From Pelomonas sp. Root1237 (lineage in GTDB: Bacteria; Pseudomonadota; Gammaproteobacteria; Burkholderiales; Burkholderiaceae_C), in contig NZ_LMDK01000012.1 of NCBI RefSeq assembly GCF_001425055.1, positions 712,130 through 776,129 on the forward strand: a stretch of DNA of 64,000 nucleotides, read 5' to 3'. Shown piece after piece: positions 53,508-60,700 of the stretch. Below the pieces are notes generated by a model. The model was given only the letters and a program-made list of their open reading frames with translations, was not told where the DNA came from and did not search any database. The translations under genes were made by a program, and so were the position numbers. Numbering within the stretch: the stretch's first letter is position 1; the number at the start of each line of letters is the position of its first letter.

Positions 53508-54299
53508 CTAGAACCACTCCACCGGCAACGCCAGTCCCACGCCCTTGAGCAGCCCCGCCCGCGCGGCCTTCAGCTCAGCCGTCGGTGCCGACCAGCGCCG
53601 GTAGACATGCAGGAAATCCAGCACAACGGTGGTGTTGTTGGAAGCCTCCTGCTGGCCGCGGCGGGCGCCAGGGTTCACATAGTCCTTGTGCATGACGGCG
53701 CCACCGCCCGCAACGTGCACCGGCATTGCGCGCGAGCAGACGCCTAGCAACCAGTCCCAGTCCTCCTGCGAGGCGAGATGCGCGTCGAAACTCAGGCCCT
53801 GCAGCAGGCTGCGGCGGTAGGCCAGGCAATGTAGGGGGATGAAGTTCTTGACCCACAGCGTGTTGACATCCGCCCCCGCGAGCGGCGTGGTCTGCCGGCC
53901 CAGCTCGGGAATGCCGGGCTGCTGGCGGTCCTCGGTGACGACGGTGATGTCGGTGAACAGGACTTGCGCATCCGCGCGCTCGCAGTACGGCTTCAGCGTG
54001 GCCAGATGCTGGGGCTCGAACGTGTCGTCGTCGTCCAGAAAGATGACCCATTCGCCGCGCGCCAGGGCCAGGCCCTGGTTGCGGCTCTCGGCCGGGCCGT
54101 TGGCGCCGGTGCGCTTGAGGAAGCTGTCGGCCGGGCCCAGATCGCGGGCGACGACGGCGGCGGTCTCGGCGTCCAGCGCATCGGCGACCAGCAGGATCTC
54201 GAAGTCCGCGCAGGTCTGGGCGCGCAGCGAGCGAATAGCCCGCGCCAGCGTGGCCGGCCGGTTGTGCGTGGCCATGACGATCGAGAAGAAGGGCTGCAT
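53508..54299 (-). CDS. GT2-family glycosyltransferase
   Basis: 263 residues. The GT-A fold begins with FFSIVMATHNRPATLARAIR and has the metal/nucleotide-binding DxD-type run FLDDDDTF (Asp89-92). AESRNQGLALARGEW is the usual segment between the two. It should transfer a sugar from a nucleotide donor in the cytoplasm; donor and acceptor are unknown. Its start is nine bases behind the stop of the methyltransferase gene, and the three genes from 55630 downwards (GT32, methyltransferase, GT2) form one operon. The giant-protein pair follows after 72 bases and may share the transcript. Confidence 0.9.
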   Translation of the reverse strand: MQPFFSIVMATHNRPATLARAIRSLRAQTCADFEILLVADALDAETAAVVARDLGPADSFLKRTGANGPAESRNQGLALARGEWVIFLDDDDTFEPQHLATLKPYCERADAQVLFTDITVVTEDRQQPGIPELGRQTTPLAGADVNTLWVKNFIPLHCLAYRRSLLQGLSFDAHLASQEDWDWLLGVCSRAMPVHVAGGGAVMHKDYVNPGARRGQQEASNNTTVVLDFLHVYRRWSAPTAELKAARAGLLKGVGLALPVEWF

Positions 54300-54308
54300 C
54301 GCGATGCT

Positions 54309-54992
54309 TCAGGCCTTGCGCCGGGCGATGGCCAGCAGCGAGATGTTGTTGAAGAACCAGATGCCCTGCAGGTCCAGCGTCGTGTACTTGTGGATGACGT
54401 TGGCCAGCGTGTAGGGCGTGTACCAGCAGTTGTGGTCAGGGTGCACGACCTCGACGAAGGTCTCGGCCTCGGTCTGGTAGTCGAAATGCCGCGCGAAGCA
54501 GCTGTAGGCGTCGGGCACCGTGATGACGTATTCCTTGGCGCCGACGCGGTCCAGTTGCTCCAGGAAGCCCTTCACGTCGGGCACATGCTCCAGCACCTCG
54601 GGCACCAGCACGAGGTCATAGGGGTCCTTAATGTCGTCCCAGGACGAGAACAGCCGGCCTTTCAGGTGCGGCAGCATGTGCGGGAAGGCCTCGTCGTGGA
54701 TGTCGAAGCCGTCGAGCTGGCAGACCTTGTCGAGCTGCAGGTGCAGCGAGCGGTTCAGGTCGGTGATGGGCCAGTCGACGCAGCCCACGTGCAGCACGCG
54801 CTTGCCGCGGCACATCTCCTGCAGCACCGCCACGCGGGGGTGGCCCATCAGGTTGCGGCTGACCGGGATGCGGTGCACGAAATAGGGCGAGTGGGCGCGC
54901 TCCAGCGCCGACACCGGCGGCAGGCCCTCGGGCTGGCACAGGGCCGGCTTGGGGCCGCGGTCCGTGTCGGTGGAAATCGTCGTCTCGCTCAT
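54309..54992 (-). CDS. Class I SAM-dependent methyltransferase
   Basis: 227 residues from the ATG at 54990-54992, which overlaps the stop of the GT32 gene (ATGA). The SAM site can be read as GKRVLHVGCVDWPITDLN (motif I with G-x-G-C), a second acidic strand QLDGFDIHDEAF and LVLVPEVLEHVPDVKGFLEQ, the usual post-motif region of class I enzymes. Between two glycosyltransferase genes it probably methylates a sugar or glycan end, a common way to stop chain growth; this is inference. The longer in-frame start at 55043 would lie inside the upstream gene. Confidence 0.85.
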   Translation of the reverse strand: MSETTISTDTDRGPKPALCQPEGLPPVSALERAHSPYFVHRIPVSRNLMGHPRVAVLQEMCRGKRVLHVGCVDWPITDLNRSLHLQLDKVCQLDGFDIHDEAFPHMLPHLKGRLFSSWDDIKDPYDLVLVPEVLEHVPDVKGFLEQLDRVGAKEYVITVPDAYSCFARHFDYQTEAETFVEVVHPDHNCWYTPYTLANVIHKYTTLDLQGIWFFNNISLLAIARRKA

Positions 54993-55630
54993 GCCAGGCT
55001 CCGTGTATGCAGCTCGTCGTAGTTCTTGCGTGTGCTGCCCCATTCCTGGTCGGCGAAGACCGGGCCCTTGCCGCTGTAGCGGATGCCGGAGTAGTGCTGC
55101 GGGATGAAGAAGTGGCTGGGCCAGATCGTCAAGTTGATGTAGTTGTAGCGGCGGTGCGCCTCGGTCAGGAACAGCGGACCGACACTTTGCCAGGCCATGC
55201 GGTCGATGACGGTCGCCTTTTCCTTCACGTCCAGGATGAGCTGGCGGAAGAAGGGGTTCTGCGGTTCGGAGGCAACATAGCCCGCGGCGATCAGGCCGGG
55301 GCGGATGATCTCGTTCTCCCAGCAGGCGCAGGCCTCGCAGTCGAACAGCCAGGGCTCCAGCGGGCGGCGGCAGATGCTGTCGGCGTCAACGACGAAGCCG
55401 CCTTCGCGGAACAGGATCTCCCAGCGCATGATGTCGGCCACGCCGTTGAGCTCGCGGCCAGACATGGCGCGGATGTGGTCGGCGTTGTACCAGCCGTAAG
55501 ACATCAGGTCGGCGTTGCCCCAGACCTTGAGCTGCCAGTCGGGGTTGTGAACCCGCCAGGTGTCTATGCAGTTGTCCGGTCGCTTGGATTCGTCGCCCAC
55601 CCAGATGATGTGCAGGGTCTTCGGGATCAT
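54989..55630 (-). CDS. GT32-family (OCH1-like/capsular) glycosyltransferase
   Basis: 213 residues. It begins with IPKTLHIIWVGDESKRPDNC, typical of Gly_transf_sug enzymes, and has the DxD metal site in GGFVVDADSICRRPL (Asp82 and Asp84), preceded by the conserved ADIMRWEILFREGG. These enzymes use nucleotide sugars to extend capsular or lipopolysaccharide glycans. It is the first gene of the minus-strand run and has a GGAGAG ribosome-binding site. It is divergent from the SGNH-like gene (134-base gap), so the two gene sets may be expressed together. Confidence 0.9.
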   Translation of the reverse strand: MIPKTLHIIWVGDESKRPDNCIDTWRVHNPDWQLKVWGNADLMSYGWYNADHIRAMSGRELNGVADIMRWEILFREGGFVVDADSICRRPLEPWLFDCEACACWENEIIRPGLIAAGYVASEPQNPFFRQLILDVKEKATVIDRMAWQSVGPLFLTEAHRRYNYINLTIWPSHFFIPQHYSGIRYSGKGPVFADQEWGSTRKNYDELHTRSLA

Positions 55631-55764
55631 GGTGCTCTCCTGAGCTTATCCGTTGCAGTATCCGACCGACGCCCGGCGTCGTGAGGGGGAAACTGAGGCC
55701 CATTCCTTGCCCTTTTGCCCCCTGGGCAAGCGCCGCGCCTCCCCTATGCTCGGCCCCAAGCATC

Positions 55765-56577
55765 ATGACCCCACGGCTTTTCGTTGCCATCGGCAGCTCG
55801 CATCTCTTCGGCCTGATCGACCGCTATATCGGGCCGGTGTCGTCGGCCAAGTACCGCTCGGTCTGGTCGACCGGCGTGCCGTTCCGTGAGCCCATCGAGC
55901 TGGATGCGCCGCCCGGCTGGCGCGGCGAACAGGTGCTCTACAACACCCCCGTGGCCGGGCCACCGCCCATGCTCAAGGACGGGGTGCTGTACATCCCGGA
56001 TGTGCTGACGGGCGTGCTCGGTCACATCCCTCAGGAAGCCGAAGTCATCTTCTCGCTGCTGCGCGGCCAGGAATTCGCCATCGCGGCCCTCGTTGATGAC
56101 CCCTCGCACGCCGACTTCCTGGGCGACGACGGGCAGATGGAGCCCGACCGGCGCTGGATGTCGCGCACCGATGCGCTGGCCTGGGTGCGCCAGATCGCCG
56201 AGCCGCTGTGGACGACGCATCTGGCCCTGCGCCAGCAGTTCCCGCGCGCACGCATCGTGCATGTGCCGGCGCCGCCGCCGGTGGAGTCGCATGAGCACAT
56301 CGCTGCCAATCCCGAAGCCTTCGGACAGCTGTTTGCCGTGCATGGCATCAAGCCGTTCGCGATGCGCCAGCGCATTTACCGGCTGATGTACGGCGACCTG
56401 AACCAGCGCCTGGCGCAGATGGGCGTCGTGAGCTTGGCGCCACCGGCCGGCGCGCTCACCGAGAACGGCGGCCTGAAGGCCGATTTCGCGCGCGGCTGCC
56501 TGCACGGCAATGAGCTTTACGCCGAGCTGCTGGCGCGACAGATACGGGAGGTACTCGCCGATGTCCCACCCCTATGA
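55765..56577 (+). CDS. SGNH-like hypothetical protein encoded with a GSCFA protein
   Basis: 270 residues from the ATG at 55765. The start RLFVAIGSSHLFGLIDRYI resembles block I of SGNH hydrolases (Gly-x-Ser) and a later VHVPAPPPVESHEHI segment would fit the loop with the second part of the catalytic pair, but the assignment is not firm. No signal peptide. The end overlaps the start of the GSCFA gene by 17 bases, and proteins of the GSCFA type belong to the same broad SGNH/esterase group, so the two probably act together on the same glycan or its acyl groups. Confidence 0.65.
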   Translation: MTPRLFVAIGSSHLFGLIDRYIGPVSSAKYRSVWSTGVPFREPIELDAPPGWRGEQVLYNTPVAGPPPMLKDGVLYIPDVLTGVLGHIPQEAEVIFSLLRGQEFAIAALVDDPSHADFLGDDGQMEPDRRWMSRTDALAWVRQIAEPLWTTHLALRQQFPRARIVHVPAPPPVESHEHIAANPEAFGQLFAVHGIKPFAMRQRIYRLMYGDLNQRLAQMGVVSLAPPAGALTENGGLKADFARGCLHGNELYAELLARQIREVLADVPPL

Positions 56578-57607
56578 GCAGATGCCGGCCCAGGCCTTCT
56601 GGCGCAAGACCGTCAGCGCCCAGGCCTGGGGCCAGCTCGACTTCAAGCCGAACACCAAGTTCAAGCTGACCCCGTCGCTGAAGATCGCGACGGCTGGTTC
56701 CTGCTTTGCCCAGCACATGGCCAGGCGGCTGGAAAGTTTCGGCCTCAGCCACTGGGTGGTGGAGCAGGCGCCCGCGGGCCTCACGCCCGAGCGGGCGCGT
56801 GAGCTGCAGTACGGCGTGTTCTCGGCCCGCTATGCCAATGTCTACACGGTGCGCCAACTGCGCCAGCTCCTCGAGTTCGCCTTCGGGTTGCGCGAGGGCG
56901 ACCCGCCGGTGCTGACCGAAAAGGGCCGCATCTTCGACGCCCTGCGCCCGCGCGTCCAGGCTGGCGGCTATGACTCGCTGGCCGACCTGCGCGCCGACCG
57001 CGCCTGGCATCTGGCCCAGGTGCGGCGTCTTTTCAGCGAGTGCGATGTCTTCGTCTTCACGCTCGGCCTGACCGAGGCCTGGGTGGAGCAGGGCAGCGGT
57101 GTCGTCTTCCCGGTCTGCCCGGGCACGGCGGCGGGCGAGTTCGATGCCGAGCGGCATGGCTTCGTCAACTTCGAGTACCCGGAGATCCTGGCCGACCTGG
57201 AATGGGTGCGCGGGTTCATCGCCGGCGTGAATCCGGGCATGCGCTGGATCGTCACGGTGTCGCCGGTGCCGCTGGTGGCCACGGCGACGGCGCATCCGGT
57301 CATCGTTGCGTCCAGCTATTCCAAGGCGGTGCTGCGCGCGGTCGCCGGGCGGTTTGCGGACGCGCATGACGAGGTCGACTATTTCCCCTCCTTCGAGATC
57401 ATCTCGTCGGCGCAGAGCTTTGGGCAGTACCTCGAGGGCGATTTGCGCGAGGTGTCGCCGCGTGGCGTGGACCATGTCATGCGCCAGTTCTCGGCCGCCT
57501 TTGTCGAAGCCGGCGAACGCGCTGCCGTGGCGGCACCCAGCCTGGCGGCCCAGGCCGCAGCGGCGGCTCAGGTCGAGTGCGAAGAGCTCCTGAACGACAG
57601 ACCCTGA
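56561..57607 (+). CDS. GSCFA domain-containing protein
   Basis: 348 residues from the ATG at 56561. The family name motif is exact: ATAGSCFAQHMARRL with Gly46-Ser-Cys-Phe-Ala50. Other conserved parts are VFTLGLTEAWVEQGSG and SPVPLVATATAHPVIVASSY. GSCFA proteins are related to SGNH hydrolases and are typically found in exopolysaccharide or surface-glycan clusters; the reaction is not established. It overlaps the previous gene by 17 bases and is followed by a clear rho-independent terminator at 57630-57655. Confidence 0.87.
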   Translation: MSHPYEQMPAQAFWRKTVSAQAWGQLDFKPNTKFKLTPSLKIATAGSCFAQHMARRLESFGLSHWVVEQAPAGLTPERARELQYGVFSARYANVYTVRQLRQLLEFAFGLREGDPPVLTEKGRIFDALRPRVQAGGYDSLADLRADRAWHLAQVRRLFSECDVFVFTLGLTEAWVEQGSGVVFPVCPGTAAGEFDAERHGFVNFEYPEILADLEWVRGFIAGVNPGMRWIVTVSPVPLVATATAHPVIVASSYSKAVLRAVAGRFADAHDEVDYFPSFEIISSAQSFGQYLEGDLREVSPRGVDHVMRQFSAAFVEAGERAAVAAPSLAAQAAAAAQVECEELLNDRP

Positions 57608-57629
57608 AGGGCTCACGTCTGTTTTCTGC

Positions 57630-57655
57630 ACGGCCCTGCGGGGCCGTTTTCTTTG
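57630..57655 (+). terminator. Rho-independent terminator after the GSCFA gene
   Basis: Perfect seven-pair stem ACGGCCC (57630-57636), loop TGCG, GGGCCGT (57641-57647), directly followed by TTTCTTT. It lies 23 bases after the GSCFA stop and ends the SGNH/GSCFA transcript. Confidence 0.85.
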
Positions 57656-57660
57656 GCCCG

Positions 57661-57698
57661 TCATAAAAACAGGCCCTGGGATTGCTCCACAGGGCCTG
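57661..57698 (-). terminator. Rho-independent terminator of the octapeptide-repeat gene
   Basis: On the minus strand a nine-pair stem (57670-57678 with 57690-57698, CAGGCCCTG and CAGGGCCTG) with an 11-base loop is followed by TTTTTATGA (57669-57661). It lies about 40 bases beyond the stop of the giant repeat gene. A second GC-rich hairpin (57704-57722, GCCGGCAC and GTGCCGGC) sits between the two. Confidence 0.85.
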
Positions 57699-57737
57699 CA
57701 TGGGCCGGCACCCCGTGCCGGCGTCAGGAGATCAGGC

Positions 57738-60700
57738 TCAGATCCAGTTGCCGCCGTTGTTGCGACGGTGCTCGTCGTCCTCGGCCAGCTTGCGGTCGAT
57801 GGCGGCGAGGTGGGCGTCGGCGCTCGGCAGGGCAGCCTTGGCCAGGTCCACGGATGGCGCCCCCAGCAGGGCGTCGGCCGGCGCGGTCAGCAGGTCGCTC
57901 AGGCTGACCGTCGCATCCTTGCCGTCGTCGGCCTTTTGCGGCTGCACGTCCTTGGCGAACCAGACGTCGGCCACGTCATGCTTGCCGCCGTCGGTCGTCG
58001 TGTAGCTGGAGACCAGGCCGATGAGGTTGCCGTGGTCGCTGCCCGAACCCTTGGCGGCGTTCAGGTCGATGGAGGCGACACCCACCTCGTCCAGCGTCTT
58101 CAGTTCGCCGGCGTCGGTCTTGCCATCGTGGTTGGCGTCGACCCAGACCTGCAGCTGCTTCCAGTTGGCGTCGTGTGCATCGAGCTTGCCGTCATGGTTG
58201 CTGTCCTGCTCGGCCATGGCGGCATAGCCGTCCTTGGCGTGCTTGCCATTGGCCAGGATGGTGCCCATGCCGAAGAGCTCGCTGCCGTTGTTGATGATGC
58301 CGTCGAGGTTGCGGTCCATGACGAGCAGGCCATCGCCACCGGCAATCCAGCCGACCTTGTCCACATGGCCGGAGCCGATCAGGTCGAAGTTGACGCCCTG
58401 GGCGGCGGCCAGCGTGTTGATGCCGTGGCCGTCCAGGTCGAGCACGATCGGCGTCTTGGAGAAGTAGGCGTCGAGCTGGGCGCCGTTCATCTCGCCGACG
58501 GCCGCGTTGGTCAACGCGTCCAGCTGGGCCATGCTCATGGCGGCGATGTCGCGGGTCTCCAGGCCGGCGACCTGGTCGGTCGTGATGGCATGGACCTGGT
58601 CGGTCGTCAGCGCGGCGGCCTGGTCCGTCGTCAGCGCGGTGATCTGGGTCACCTTCAGCGTCGTGAACTGGGCCGTGGTGATCGCGTCGATCTGCGCATT
58701 GCTCAGGGCCGCGAAGTTGGCCGTGGTCAGGGCGCGCAGGTCGTCGGTCTCCAGCGCCTTCATCTGGTCGGTGCTGAAGGACTGGACCTGGCTCGAGGTC
58801 ATGACGCCGAACTGCGAGGCCGTGAACGAGTTCAGATCGTCCGTGGACAGGTGGTTGATCTGGCTGGTCGTCAGCACATTGACGCGGCCAGCCAGGCCGG
58901 TCAGCTGGTCGGTCGTCAGGGCTGCCAGCTGGGTGTCGGTCAGGGCACGCAGCGAGGCCGTGGACAGCTTGGCCAGGTCGGTGGCGTCGATGGCCACGAT
59001 CTGGTCAGTCGACAGCGAGGCCACCTGTTCCGTCGTCAGCACCGAGACCTGCGTCGAACTCATCGCCGTCATGTCGGCCGCCGAGAAGCCGTCGAGCTGA
59101 GCAGTTGTCAGCGACAGCACCTGGGCGGTGCTCAGCGCGACGACGTGGTCGGTCGACAGGGCCGCGAACTGGTCGGAATCCAGGCCGGCCAGGGCGGCCG
59201 TCGTGACGGCGCGCAGGTCGGCGGTTTCCAGCTTGGCGAGCTGGCTGGTGGTCAGCGCACCGAACTGGTCGGAGTCCAGCGCGGCGAACTGCGCCGTGCC
59301 CAGGGCATTGAGGTTGTCGGTGACCAGGTGGCCGAGCTGGCTGGTGGTGAGTGCCTCGGCCTGGGCGGACGACAGGTTGCTGAACTGGCTGGTGGTCAGG
59401 CTGTTCAGGTCGGCCGTGCCCAGGGTGTTGATCTGCGCCGTCGTCAGGTTGTTGATCTGCGTGCTGCTCAGGGCGCGTAGCTGGTCGCTGGTGAAGGCGT
59501 CGAGCTGGTCGGACGACAGGTTGCGCAGGGCTGCCGTGGACAGCGACTTGATGTCGGCCGTCTCGATGGCGGCGACCTGGGCCGTGGACAACACGTCGGC
59601 TTGCGTCGAGCTGATCGCGGCGATCTGCGTCGACGTCAGGGCCACCATGTCGGCCGTGCTCAGGCCCTGGATCTGGGTCGTGCCCAGTGCACCCACCTGT
59701 GCCGCGGTCAGCGAGCCGACGGCGTCACTGGCCAGTGCCGCGACCTGGTCGGAGCTCAGCGCGTTCAGCGCGGCGGTGGACACCGCGCGCAGGTCGGCCG
59801 TCTCCAGCTTGCCCAGCTGGCTGGTGGTCAGCGCGCCGAACTGGCTGGAACCCAGCGCAGCGAACTGCGCGGTGCCCAAGGCGTTGAGGTTGTCGGTCGC
59901 CAGGTTGGCGAGCTGGGCGTTGGTCAGGGCCTGGACCTGGGCCGAGGACAAGTTCGCGAACTGGCCGCTGGTCAGGCTGTTCAGGTCGGCCGTGCCCAGG
60001 GTGTTGATCTGGGCCGTGGTCAGGCTGTTGACCTGGCCGCTGCTCAGTGCGCGCAGCTGGTCGCTGGTGAAGGCGTCGAGCTGGTCGGAGGACAGGTTGC
60101 GCAGGGCTGCCGTGGACAGCGACTTGATGTCGGCCGTCTCGATGGCCGCCAACTGGGCGGTGGACAGGGTGCCGGCCTGGGCGGAGTTCAAGGCCGCGAC
60201 CTGGGTCGAGGTGAGCGCGACCATGTCGGCCGTGCTGAGACCCTTGATCTGGGCGGTGCCCAGCGACCCGACCTGCGCCGTGGTCAGTGTGCCGACGGCA
60301 TCACTGGCCAGCGCGCCGATCTGGTCGGAGCTCAGCGCATTGAGGGCCGCGGTCGTCACGCCGCGCAGGTCGGCGGTTTCGAGCTTGCCGAGCTGGCTGG
60401 TGGTCAGCGCGCCGAACTGGCTGGACGACAGGGCCGCGAACTGTGCCGAACCCATCGCGTTGAGGCTGTCCGTCGCCAGGTTGGCGAGCTGGACGCTGGT
60501 CAGCGCCTGGACCTGGGCCGTGGACAGGTTGGCGACCTGGGCGGTGGTCAGCGCGTTCAGGTCTGCGGTACCCAGGTTGGTGAACTGCGGGCTGGTGCTC
60601 AGTGCATTGAGCTGGGCCGAGGACAGCGCGCGCAGTTGGTCGCTGGTCAGGGCGTCGAGCTGGTCGGTGGACAGGTTGCGCAGGGCGGCCGTGGACAGCG

